Shown: positions 36,858 to 47,770, counted from the stretch's first letter. The stretch is DNA of 64,000 bases from Tetrapyrgos nigripes (GCA_013368315.1 JAACJM010000006.1:1201836-1265835); one strand, 5' to 3'. Numbers and translations: made by a program. The notes: generated by a model not told the origin, from the letters alone.

Positions 36858-37037
36858 GACAGTTGCACTGGCGGACTGTCCGATACTAGCATCTATCTCC
36901 TCGCTAACAGCCTCGGCCACAGCAGTCCTTATATGTGCTTTCAACGTCTGTATCAACTTTCTCGCCTCTGCGAGGAACAAGTTGACTTTCGTGAATACTG
37001 ACTGAGTAGCAACCACCTGTCTTCGTTTCAGTGCCTT
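36858..37037 (-). pseudogene. EngB GTPase internal fragment
   Basis: Same truncated fragment as 28984-29163 (KRRQVVATQSVFTKVN, EARKLIQTLKAHIRTAVAEA), joined at the same point to pirin upstream sequence. The shared breakpoint shows that units 3 and 4 arose from one rearranged ancestor. Confidence 0.8.
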
Positions 37038-37046
37038 CTGTGTTGC

Positions 37047-37740
37047 ATGTCTCAAAACTTCATCTTCTCCTTTTCTTCTTTGAAGACCTTGATCTTTTTA
37101 TCCGAACCTACCAACCCATTCGGGAATGTTGGAGACTCGCACCTCCAATGTCCCGACATTGGGGTGGTCCACGTTTTAGGAGCCACGTTGGCGATGCTGT
37201 ATTGTGTGACTACTTTGAAACATCCGCATGCTCCAACTGTTCTTAGCGTATGCTCTGAAGAAGTTTCCATATCGGCGGATAACTGTGTTGATGCCAGTCG
37301 CAAACTTCTACAGACTTTGGCACTTCACTCCAGTAGCGCAGCTTACGAGCCGCAATGGTGTCTACTGATTCGAGAGGGTCAACGCAAAGTGGTGAGTTGA
37401 CCTTAGTCTAGCTTTTCTCGTCGTAATCTTATTCATACTTCGTCTTTCGATCTTCGTAGCTGCGCTACATGACCTGATGAGGTTTAACATGAATCCCAAC
37501 CTCCAATACATCTTCACATCGATCTTTCGGATGATTCAGAATCTCGAGTCTGATATGACCAAACTTCATAGTCTCAGACTTGGCCCAGCCATCGCTCGGC
37601 GCTCAGGCTTGATGTTAATGACGCTCCTACCGGTCCAAAGACAGATTGGCCAGTACTGGACCAAGTCCTCTCAGACGCGAAACGATTTCCAAATCTGACC
37701 CATCTCGCCTTTTATCCGCGTGGGGCTAATCACACAAAGA
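37047..37740 (+). pseudogene. Decayed F-box/LRR-like gene fragment, copy 2
   Basis: Second copy of the fragment at 29173-29880, with scattered substitutions and small indels. FSSLKTLIFLSEPTNPFGNV is identical. Other frames give TKLHSLRLGPAI and DWPVLDQVLSDAKRFPNL. No intact frame. Confidence 0.35.
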
Positions 37741-38431
37741 ATGGAGACACATACTCAGCAGCAGAGCTCGGCTGACTCTCGCTGAGACCGGCATGCAGAA
37801 AGTCTGATTCAGGTTGGGAATGGATAATTATGCTACCGTGATGCCCAACGCACCACCTCCTCGAGAAGCAGTGATTGAAGCGTTGAAACAGAAGAGGATA
37901 CTACATGATGCTGAGTGGGCCCAGACAAAGCCCAGAAGAAGAGCTTATTGATGGAAAAAATCAGGTCGTTACTGCGGATTGAAAGGAGTCAAGATGGAAG
38001 TTGTTTTGGAAGAAGCATCGACATACGATTAGACTGACAGATTTGAAACATGTCCAAGTTTTTGTTTGTGATTACAGTAAGTATCACCAGTCAAATAATT
38101 TTGTATTCCGAGACAACATATGCAGTCCGCTAATCCCAAAATTTTCTACTAGAGCTAGCCTCTGAGCATAACGAGTAGTCGACACGTGTCAAAGGAGGAG
38201 GAATGACTGGTCAAGATGTCGCGTCCACCGATAGCTACTCAGATAGCGCTTTCGCGCTGGAGGACTACGAGGACCAGGAAGGAATCCGTATCATGCAATT
38301 CAACGAGATCTCCGTCCGATGCTATACTAGTGAATTTGGAGATCAGTCTAAGCTACTTGCTTTGATAAATATAACAGGTACAACAGGAAGCTTTTCAAAA
38401 GCAAAAAATTATTTTCAGGCCAAACGATTCA
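37741..38431. other. Duplicated non-coding stretch
   Basis: Matches 29881-30550. A plus-strand open frame from 38203 (MTGQDVASTDSYSDSAFALE) has no recognised domain and overlaps the 3' end of the minus-strand NPEPN copy 4, so I do not call it as a gene. Confidence 0.4.
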
Positions 38432-41400
38432 CTACTCAGAGTCGCTCTGATCGGCCAAGAAGGCCATGATACTTTGCCTTGCGTTCATCTGGAAAGTTCA
38501 TCTTGATAAGACGCAGATAGTTATTGAGTAGTCACAAACCTCGCGCTTCACAGGCCGCTCGTTAACGTCTTCCTCGCTAGCATTCCCTTCATCAGACTCT
38601 TCAGCTTCTTGAGCCTTCCTTGAAGATCGAGTACCCTGTTTCGAGCCTGCCTTTTCGAAAGCTTGGACATCAGCTGGTTTGGCGCTTCGTGTAAGTTCAA
38701 TGACTAACAAGAAGACGACGGGACTTGCCAAGCTCATTCTCCAAGTCGCTTTTCGCCTTGATTGCCTTGGCTTTCTCCATGCTAGGTCGACCCTCCATAC
38801 CCAGGTCTTCAAGTATCTTTCTGAGCATCTTGATCTGCTTGGAAGGCTGATCCTCGATTCCGTCAAACAGCTGTGACCAGGGTTTCTGAACACCGCAGGC
38901 ATTGATGAAACCCTAAAATAAAATAAAAGTCATAAACAAAAGTTATCTCGGCACAGACAGTGAGGAGAAATAAACACCTTTAGACGCTTAATCGTCTTCT
39001 CGTCTTTACTCGGTTTCTTCTTGTTGGATGGCTTTTCATTTTTCTCGCCTGAAGCCTTGGTTGCCTGGATAGAAATTTGAGTTGAGTTGAAATCAAGTAC
39101 TGAAGAGGATATAGACATACAGTTTTGCTCTTGGACTTTTTCTTTGGTGGCTCGTCGATCAAGTCGGATAATCCAGTATCACTCTGGAGAGGCAGATGTC
39201 AGTTATGGGTGTAATGAGAGGCGTCTCCACTAACGTCGTCACCATTTGTCGATGCATATAGCTTAGAGTTCACTTGTATAGGTTTTGCTGGGGGGTTGGT
39301 CTTGCTTGAGATAGGCTTTGGGGTTCCCTTACCAAAGTAGAAAGGTTAGATACCAAAATCGTATAGGAATATATAGCAGAGAGACCTCGTCTGCGGAGGA
39401 CAAATCTTCTTGATCTTTCCCGGTAGAGTCTCCCTGCATTGATGCATCTTCGTCGATGTCCGATGATGGAGGTACAAACTCCTACAAAACGAACATGCAT
39501 GAGTGCTCGCGTAGTTCGGCTCAATTCTGGAATACGCACTGATTTAAACTTGGTCTCCGCTTTCTTCTTCCCTTTAGCTTTCTCTGAGGTCCTCTTCGAT
39601 GAACCAGCCGCCGACGCGTCCTTGCCATTTTCCTTGCCGGACTTACGCTTTTTTGACGGTCGTTCGGTTTCAGATTCCACGTCCTGCTCATCTTCTTCCT
39701 GGACCATATTTGTTTTTGGTTGGGAGAGTCGCTTTCTTTTGGGCGAGAGTGCTAGTTCAATGCGGCGATGATGAAAATGGTACGTACCGTGTTCATTATC
39801 AGCATCACCGGTAGGGATTTCCGGTGATTTCCTTTTGCTGGGTGTGGATGGCGTGGGTGCACAACAAGGATCAATGCGTCGCAAAGTGGGAGACATAAGC
39901 GTCCCCAGTACAGAATCGTGTTCATCATCAGCGTCATCAGCAGGGGTTTCCGGTGATTTCCTTTTGCTGGGCGTAGATGCACGATAAGGATCAATGCGTC
40001 GCAAAGTGGGAGACATAAGCGTTCCCAGTACGGAATCGTCCTTCGAATCTGCTTTCATGTACGATCAGCCTGACGAGAACAAATCAACTAATGAATCGAT
40101 TTACTTTGCTCAAATTTGGACGGGAATTTATCCAGCATTCGACTGATTAAGGTGGGTTTATCTGGGAACTGGCTGTCTGACTGAAAGTGAATATAGGTGA
40201 GGAGTGATACGATGGCCAATAGTCATTCACTGGGCTCACCTCTTCCAAAACTGATGCCCATTCGTCATCATGAGTGATAGCAACATCCGTGTCTGGGCAC
40301 TAAAGAACTTCCTAAGACGAAGGGTTCTTTGGAAAACGATGCTTAACATACTTTGTCCAAAATATACTCGTTTATTACATCAGACGGATGATGTAGCTGC
40401 ACGGCCATTTTCAGCATGTAATATCGAGCTATAGAATAAATAAACCTCCATACCTGAAATGGCACCCCAGATTCAGAGTCGGAATCAGAGTCAAAGATGC
40501 TAGACCCCCTCGGACTCAATGAACCAGACCTCACCGAGTCTGTATCTCCTGCTAAAGAAGAGTACGACGTTATCGGTGAGAGGTCGAGAGCCCCTGGCGA
40601 CTGGGGCGAAAATTGAGAATCGCTGTGTCGACTTGACCTGGTACTTGAACCGGAAGTCGATGACGTGGATGGAGGAGCAGGCGAACGGATTGTCGACGAG
40701 TTCAAGCTGCTGAGTGGCGAAGTGGATCCGCTAGATGATAGACTCGGTATAGAACCTTTGTACAGCAATGCTTTAGGGTCCGCCTTGACCAAGTCCAAAA
40801 TTTTGATGGCGGGTTTGTACCTAAAACTCTGCCTTATCATGATTTTAAACCCTCGAACGAACGGGGACAGATTATGAAGCGTATGGCCTGGGTTTGATCC
40901 TCCTCTCCAATGCTCATGTTGGGGCAAGGAGCTATAAGAGAGGGATAGTCTTCCGAAATCCCCGTTGGATAGAAGGGGACAGGAGAATCTGAAAGATAGG
41001 GAAGTATCTCTGGAGGAACTGGCAAAAGACAAGTTTTCGTAGCAGCTGGTTCTGTCGAAACCCGTGATGACGTAGAGAGAACCGTTGTCAGCGTCCATCC
41101 CGACTTGGTCGTTGAGGTACCTGTACCAAGATTCGGCATTCTTTTTGGTATAGTTGCGGATGTCCTGTAAACCCTCATAATCTACGCGACGAGCGCCTTC
41201 AGGAAGTATGAGGACAGCGCCTTGTTCGCGAGAGGATCGATATTCCAGACCAATTCCAGGCGCTACTGGTATCCCCCTGGGGGCATCAAAAAATTGACCA
41301 TCTGTCAGTCTCGGTATCGAACTCGAAATAGGTACTAGGACATACGGAGCCAGAATGGTCCCATCAGCACCCAGTTTAATCTCCTGCGTATGTTTGCTGA

Positions 41401-41728
41401 ATACCCTAGCATTCTCCAAATGATAAAGACCATTTGAAAACAGGAAAAGATTCTCTCGAAACTCCAAAGGCTCGAAACCAGCAGGAACCCCATATACTTC
41501 GTTCACCAGATCGTTGGGTGGTCTGAAGATATTGAACAGGGTTCTGAAGTCACCGAAGTCACTTATCAAGCCTACATCTCCTATTCTAACTCCCTCTGCA
41601 TAAATATCTTTCCAACGGTCTTGCGAGCAGGTACCAATCCTATTGGGCTCCGGGTTCCACAGCGCACAACCGTGGCCGTGATAGAACAATTGTCCGGAAT
41701 AGGTGTCTTGACGAGTTATTCTACCCAT
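38432..41728 (-). CDS. NPEPN-domain protein fused to HIRIP3-like domain, copy 4
   Basis: Thirteen minus-strand exons: 41728-40454, 40396-40352, 40299-40240, 40180-40105, 40048-39788, 39751-39540, 39481-39386, 39327-39235, 39183-39121, 39064-38978, 38912-38729, 38673-38540 and 38488-38432. All phases agree, giving 880 aa. The N-terminal half is the shared domain (HGCALWNPEPN, EGVRIGDVGLI, GSLYVITGFDRTSCYEN). The linker LGTLMSPTLRRIDP is present twice. A long Lys-rich acidic region (SPKRKRLSQPK, RPSKKRKSGK) leads to a C-terminal domain, IKRLKGFINACGV, then KMLRKILEDLGMEGRPSMEK and KAIKAKS. This matches the C-terminal conserved region of HIRIP3-type histone H2A/H2B chaperones. The intron after 38729 uses GC-AG. 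It is the most complete family member and lies beside the presumed source locus. Confidence 0.85.
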
Positions 41729-42664
41729 GGCTGGGGTTTCGGTTGGTTCAGTAAGCGCAGAGTAGTGCGAGAGAGTGGGGGACTGATAGTGGGGGACTGA
41801 TAGTGGGGGACGTGAGTGGGTAGATAGAGCTTGGTATTAGCTCGCTTTGGGAAAAGTAGCAACAAATTTCGCCACATGGCTATGCTGTTACTATTTTTAG
41901 GGTGGAACTAAGAAATATCGTTAGAGGTGAACTACCACAAAATATTTATCGACGGCCCTAGAAACTTGTCGGCGTACTCTTGAGACCCTAAACTTTTGTT
42001 CTACCAAGTTTGAAGGGTTTCCGAGGACGATAGTGCAGTGCCAGAGTGCGCCGAACAGACCCTTCGACTTGGCAGGAAAGTGAACACCATGACAGGGTGT
42101 GGGACAAGCTCACCCCTGTGGCCAGAATTGGACGTCAAGATTTGGGCAGGACATGAGAAACACGAGTATTCACAATAGTGACAATACTTTGCGGGAGAAG
42201 ACCGTTGAACGAGAAGACCAAGAAAGCGAAAGCAAAGTTGTTTACCCCTTCGAGATACCTCGACACGTGAGCGATTTGAGGCTGAAGAGTCATCGTTGTG
42301 GTTCCAAGGACCTGGAAACCATACTGAAGGCAAGCCGAGAGGACGACAGTCTTCTGCGGTGAGGTCATCCGCGGGTGCAGACGTTAAAGCTTTAAAGCCT
42401 TAGGGCACCCACTATTCAGAAGCTAGACGCGGGGAAGGTGACGTAGACGCAGTCAAGGGACAGAATGAAGCAAACCCCAGATGTGGATCCGACAAGCAGT
42501 ACGAGCGCTTGTCCCAACATCGCCTGTTCACTGACATTGATGAAGCCCACAATGATCGCGAATTATCTGGATGACCTTTTATTAACGAAAAAAGGGGACG
42601 GTAAGTTTAGCTATTGATACAGAAAAAGTAAAAAAAACCTCGACACATTGTCCAGCCCAGCATC
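41729..42664 (-). other. Conserved pirin-to-NPEPN intergenic segment
   Basis: Contains the minus-strand version of the segment at 16754-17654, ending at the pirin copy 5 stop. It also has a stretch not seen in the other units (about 41900-42130) and a tandem GTGGGGGACTGATA repeat at 41775-41808. Confidence 0.35.
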
Positions 42665-43866
42665 TTACGCCAAATCAAATAATAAAATCTCCGCCTTCCT
42701 GTCACCCACATTCTCGACCACAAACTCGCTTCCAGGCTTCACCTGTAAATAAGCACCGTCGCCTTCCCTCAACATTACCTCTCCTCCACTTCCACTAATC
42801 TTCACTGTACCGCCTTGCGCTTTATCCTCATTATACCCACTAGTCATAATCACATGGAAATATCCTTTGGTTCCAGTCATCTCCTGCGTCACCTTCTTCC
42901 CCTCTCCAACAATACTCGCATAAAGCGTAAGCGGACTCTGTACCGGTGCAGGTCCATCCCCATTCCCATCAGACCCTTTTCCGTCTCTCAAATCCTTCTT
43001 AACACCCTCTGCACTAACAGGCGCAACTACCCTCACCCATTTATCCGTTTTCTCCTCGTCTGAGAAGAACCGAGTGAAATAGTTCGGTGTGAGACGGGGA
43101 GTGGAAGGTATAGACCAGATTTGGAGGAAATGAACGGGTTTAGTGCCATGGGCTTTTTCAGAGTGAGAGATACCGGTGCCGGCGGACGTGAGTTGGACGT
43201 GGCCTCGGGAGAGGATTTCGGTGTTGCCCATGGAGTCTTTGCTGAAGAAGACAAAGGGTAATGCGTCAGCGAAGAAGGACAAGAAGTATGGGGAAGGTCA
43301 CGTACTGCTCCAATTCACCTTCAACGACGTATGAAAAGATCTCAAATTCCCTATGTGAGTGTGTACCAAAGCCATTATGTGCGGCTACACGGTCTTCGTT
43401 GATGACGCGGAGGCAACCATAGTGGTCGTGTCCGGATTGTTGGTACCTATGAAAGATGGTTGGTTCAGATTAGTGCCGAGTATTGGGAGATAGAAAAGCC
43501 GAAGACGTACATAGCGAAAGAGAAAGTATGGAACGTTTTCAACCATCCATGGTCGGCATGGCCACGTTCTTCACTTCGACGGGGAACGATTTGGATAGAG
43601 TCGGACATCTTAGTCGTGGTAGAGGAAAGTAGTCTCGATAAAGGTGATAGGGAAGATAAACTCGAAAGCGAGACGGGAATTGTCCTGAGACTAGGTAGAG
43701 TTCTTGTAAGGTTCTTCAAGCTGTTGAAGGACAGATTGTCGAATGGGAATGATGACCAGCCAAGGACGTTGACAAGCAGGCTTATATAGACGGGAGCTAA
43801 AACGACGAGAACTAGAAAGCCTATTGCAGTTCGAGGTGATAATGAAGATTATGAGGAACAGGGCAT
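42665..43866 (-). CDS. Pirin-family bicupin, copy 5, with damaged N-terminus
   Basis: Exons 43866-43511, 43446-43306 and 43241-42665. The pirin core and metal ligands ([14 protein letters not shown]) are intact. The ATG used by the other copies (43866) is followed after five codons by TAA at 43849-43851. The hydrophobic leader is therefore not translated from that start. Translation could begin at MKNLTRTLP (43719) or at [11 protein letters not shown], which is where ordinary pirins start. The product would then be soluble, unlike the anchored-looking copies. This copy is next to the full EngB gene, so the unit seen here is the likely original arrangement. Confidence 0.8.
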
Positions 43867-44031
43867 GACAGAAACCTAAACTTCTGGCTAATACTTATAC
43901 ATGTGCATTTGCAAGGAAAGCCTGTGATCTCCATGATCAACGGACGCTTGGGAACGCCGCCTCCAGCTGAAATTACTTGAAAAGGAAACGCCCGACCCAT
44001 GGAATCCCAGGACCTCGTCATGGTCTCACGT

Positions 44032-44061
44032 CGAAAAGGGACAAATTTTTGTCCCTTTTCG
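44032..44061. repeat. Perfect foldback upstream of pirin copy 5
   Basis: A 14-bp arm (CGAAAAGGGACAAA) and its exact complement are separated by 2 nt. The other four pirin upstream regions lack it although the flanking sequence is shared, so it is a copy-specific insertion. Confidence 0.8.
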
Positions 44062-44283
44062 GCGTGTCTGGGATGGTGAGGGAAAGAGAACACTCGAAAA
44101 GGAAGGAGTGATCGGGATCTTGCTTGGTAAGGGACATGTGGTATCAGGTGGTATCGTAATCAGGATGAAGCAATCTCGAAGCGCGTCAGCGATTTCGCGT
44201 AAGAGCAAAAAGTTTTCTGCAGCGAGATTACTGACAGTGAGTACAATGACTATAGGTTGTAGATCGTACCAAGAGCCAGTTAG

Positions 44284-45582
44284 CTACGTCTGAAAGCAGC
44301 TCCGTACAACACTCCTCCTAACTTCTTCAATCCCAAATGCCGGTTTCATCTCTGCACTCGTCATAATAGGTTCCAGCAGAATAGCGTCAACAATCGCATT
44401 CACACCTCCTTGTAACCCTTCCTGACCGTTTCCGACAGTTGCACTGGCAGCCTGTCCGATACCAGCATCTATCTCCTCGCTAACAGCCTCGGCCACAGCA
44501 GTCCTTATATCTGCTTTCAACGTCTGTATCAACTTTCTCGCCTCGGCCTGGTCCTTGAGTAACAAGTCGATTTTCGTGAATACCGGCTGAATAGCAACCA
44601 TTTGTCTTCGTTTTTGTCCTTTCTGTGCTGCTTGCGGGGGAGATGACGAGGGGGGAGAATTGGAAAACATCCTTGACCTAAAGTCGGCGAGAAGTGACTT
44701 TGTTAAGTGTTGTAGCATCTGTACGTCGTACACTTTGATTGGATGCCGGGCGGTAAATGTTATGAAGACACGTCTCAATCTGGTCGAGAAAGATAGAAAT
44801 GTCAATAGAAGCGACTCGGTGTAAGGAATAGATGATCCGCACTCTTCTCTGGTCCTCACGTATTCGTCAAACAGCCTTCCCCATTCTGGACGACCACGCT
44901 CACCATACCCTGGTGCATCCACAAGGATAACAGAACGCTCTGGTTTTGATCCTATCCGGAAGAAGTCAAGACGACGCGTACGGCCCTGGCGGAAGGAAAC
45001 GAGTCAGATTGGCCGTAAAAGAGACTGACTCCTCAGAAAGAAAGGGCTCACGGCTTTACTACTCGTTTGGATCAGACTGGTTCTACCGGCGACTGCATTG
45101 AAAAGAGACGACTTTCCAGAGTTGGCGCGTCCTGACGAGGACCTTTAGCTTAGTTGGTCATTGGTTCCGGGTAGAAGGGATTTAGAATGTGCTACCTGTT
45201 ATGATGACCTGAATGAAAATCAGAACGGTCGTCAAGCATATAGGGCAGTCAACATACCTCTGGAACGGGTCCAAGATTCGGAAAAAACGCTTTTCGCTGG
45301 TTTATCCTCTGCATTCTCCTGAGCTGCAGGAACTTGTGAGGGCCTAACGTTTGCCAGTAAGCTAGCTGATTTTGGGTCTCGGAACACTTCTGCAGTGAGT
45401 TGTCTGAGTCTTTTGTCGTCCTTGGGCACAGAGGGTTTTGCTGACTCTGCCGGCCGCGGTGTGGGAATTTCCTGGTGACTTTTGGCTGTAGAGAGTGTAG
45501 TTAACCGAGGTAGTCCAGCATAGGTAGAAGTAGCGAATGTTCTAGAGGATTTTAGGAGACATTGACGCGTATGTGGGTACAT
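44284..45582 (-). CDS. Mitochondrial EngB-type GTPase
   Basis: Minus-strand exons: 45582-45258, 45208-45196 (13 nt), 45131-45052 and 44985-44284. GTPase motifs are visible: G1 GRANSGKSS, a G2-region threonine in AGRTRRLDFF, G3 DAPGYG and G4 TKID. The PEVIITGRANSGKSS opening and DAPGYGERGRPEWG are typical of the EngB/YihA family (mitochondrial members include yeast Mrx8), which helps assemble the large ribosomal subunit. The start MYPHTRQCLLKSSRTFATS looks like a mitochondrial presequence. Reading from that ATG, the frame is wrong for the GTPase domain: one extra T in a six-T run (45282-45287, read as A on plus) would account for it. Either the run is miscounted, the gene is broken, or translation starts at MQRINQRKAF just upstream of the domain. 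A transposon pair sits 10-18 bp upstream of the ATG. Confidence 0.8.
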
Positions 45583-45599
45583 CGTGTACCACGACGACG

Positions 45600-46681
45600 G
45601 GCTCTGATGCCATGCCTGGGAAATTATTTCTTTTTCAAAAATTAGACTCGGTCATTATGAGAGTCAGATGTGGAACCCTTACCAATGTCACGTAGTGTAG
45701 TGGTTTGAGTGCCTCCTTTGCTTACATAACTATTAATCTTGGCTCTTCAAGCGTTCAATCCTTGTCCATTCCTTACTCTTTTTTTGCACTTCTTCAACTT
45801 ACCACTGATCTTTTTCATGTATAAAGATCATATAATCAAATAGTTAATAAGTGATCTATATTCACCAATAGCTCATATTATAGTACACATTTCACAAGTA
45901 AATATTCACAGATCTCTCAAATTCTAATAGGTCAATTATTGCTACCCTAACCTTCATTAGTCTAGAATTGAAATTAAAATAAAGTAAACATACAACTCAA
46001 TAAATCTTAATTTATTAGCTGAATCAAACATACTGGGATTTTCTTGCCACTGAGCACTGTGTTAGAGTCATTCTTGCAGCAATCATATGAGATTACTTAC
46101 TATTGAAGATGGGGAAGACACCTCTAGTGTCTTTTCTGACATTGGGTAAACCTAAGAGTATGCTAATGAGAAGTAATAATATCATAATGAAACAGAACAC
46201 ACTTGTAGGTATTCCTCCACTATTTTTATTAGAACTTGTGGCTGATTGTGATGGTTTACGGCCTGCATTGGGCCTAGCTCCACCTGCAGAATGGCCAGGT
46301 TTGTTTGGAACACCTAGCGGCCTACCCCTTGTATTTTTCTCTGACATTTTTGGGCTCAAAAGACGCAGCGCAGAGGCTCAAAGGACAAAGTGCGCAAAAG
46401 TGTCACTTGCACATGACTTATTGATCAAGTGATCAAGTGCCTGCGCCGGCAAAAAAAGATTATTAATCAGCAGTCTTTGCGGGTATTTACTTATTGTCCT
46501 CTTTTGGGGTTGATGCATAATCACTATTTGTCACAGAACCTTTTTTGGAGCCGATGCATAATCACTATTTGTCACAGAACCTTTTTTGGAGCTAGTGTAA
46601 TCATTATTTGTCTGATTGCCCCATTAGGTTCTGGCCAGAACCAAATCGGGTTCTGGCCCTTCCCAGGCATGGCGTCAGACC
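45600..46681. mobile_element. hAT-like non-autonomous element, copy 1
   Basis: Terminal inverted repeats of about 20 bp (TCTGATGCCATGCCTGGGAA and, at the right, the complement of TCTGACGCCATGCCTGGGAA) are flanked by CGACGACG on both sides (45592-45599 and 46682-46689). An 8-bp target duplication is the hAT hallmark. The interior is AT-rich compared with its surroundings. No full transposase is present, only an 88-aa frame. Confidence 0.75.
46093..46359 (-). CDS. Short ORF in hAT-like element, copy 1
   Basis: Encodes 88 aa starting MSPKMSEKNTRGRPLGVPNK. The Gly/Arg/Pro/Lys-rich N-terminal part (RGRPLGVPNKPGHSAGGARP) looks like the AT-hook-like start of a basidiomycete transposase. The rest is a hydrophobic segment (CFIMILLLLISILLGL) and may be read-through into non-coding sequence. 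It is probably the stub of a deleted transposase and may not be expressed. Confidence 0.4.
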   Translation of the reverse strand: MSPKMSEKNTRGRPLGVPNKPGHSAGGARPNAGRKPSQSATSSNKNSGGIPTSVFCFIMILLLLISILLGLPNVRKDTRGVFPIFNSK

Positions 46682-46689
46682 CGACGACG

Positions 46690-47770
46690 GCTCTGATGCC
46701 ATGCCTGGGAAATTATTTCTTTTTCAAAAATTAGACTCGGTCATTATGAGAGTCAGATGTGGAACCCTTACCAATGTCACGTAGTGTAGTGGTTTGAGTG
46801 CCTCCTTTGCTTACATAACTATTAATCTTGGCTCTTCAAGCGTTCAATCCTTGTCCATTCCTTACTCTTTTTTTGCACTTCTTCAACTTACCACTGATCT
46901 TTTTCATGTATAAAGATCATATAATCAAATAGTTAATAAGTGATCTATATTCACCAATAGCTCATATTATAGTACACATTTCACAAGTAAATATTCACAG
47001 ATCTCTCAAATTCTAATAGGTCAATTATTGCTACCCTAACCTTCATTAGTCTAGAATTGAAATTAAAATAAAGTAAACATACAACTCAATAAATCTTAAT
47101 TTATTAGCTGAATCAAACATACTGGGATTTTCTTGCCACTGAGCACTGTGTTAGAGTCATTCTTGCAGCAATCATATGAGATTACTTACTATTGAAGATG
47201 GGGAAGACACCTCTAGTGTCTTTTCTGACATTGGGTAAACCTAAGAGTATGCTAATGAGAAGTAATAATATCATAATGAAACAGAACACACTTGTAGGTA
47301 TTCCTCCACTATTTTTATTAGAACTTGTGGCTGATTGTGATGGTTTACGGCCTGCATTGGGCCTAGCTCCACCTGCAGAATGGCCAGGTTTGTTTGGAAC
47401 ACCTAGCGGCCTACCCCTTGTATTTTTCTCTGACATTTTTGGGCTCAAAAGACGCAGCGCAGAGGCTCAAAGGACAAAGTGCGCAAAAGTGTCACTTGCA
47501 CATGACTTATTGATCAAGTGATCAAGTGCCTGCGCCGGCAAAAAAAGATTATTAATCAGCAGTCTTTGCGGGTATTTACTTATTGTCCTCTTTTGGGGTT
47601 GATGCATAATCACTATTTGTCACAGAACCTTTTTTGGAGCCGATGCATAATCACTATTTGTCACAGAACCTTTTTTGGAGCTAGTGTAATCATTATTTGT
47701 CTGATTGCCCCATTAGGTTCTGGCCAGAACCAAATCGGGTTCTGGCCCTTCCCAGGCATGGCGTCAGACC
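46690..47770. mobile_element. hAT-like non-autonomous element, copy 2
   Basis: A tandem copy, apparently identical to 45600-46681 over its length and in the same orientation. It shares the middle CGACGACG with copy 1 and has the same 8 bp on its right (47771-47778). Confidence 0.75.
47182..47448 (-). CDS. Short ORF in hAT-like element, copy 2
   Basis: Same 88-residue frame as at 46093-46359, with no differences. The identity suggests very recent duplication of the element. Confidence 0.4.
   Translation of the reverse strand: MSPKMSEKNTRGRPLGVPNKPGHSAGGARPNAGRKPSQSATSSNKNSGGIPTSVFCFIMILLLLISILLGLPNVRKDTRGVFPIFNSK

Noticed and set aside
38203..38469. Plus-strand frame beginning MTGQDVASTDSYSD
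   Set aside because: It overlaps the in-frame 3' exons of NPEPN copy 4 and the other copy of this duplicated stretch (30360-30600) does not keep the frame.
45258..45582. Intron inside EngB exon 1 to explain the frame change
   Set aside because: No donor-acceptor pair of normal length was found. The only candidates span about 30 nt, shorter than any other intron here.
45600..47770. Two long direct repeats resembling a pair of LTRs
   Set aside because: Each repeat has its own terminal inverted repeats and an 8-bp flanking duplication, and there is no internal retroelement between them. A tandem pair of DNA transposons fits better.
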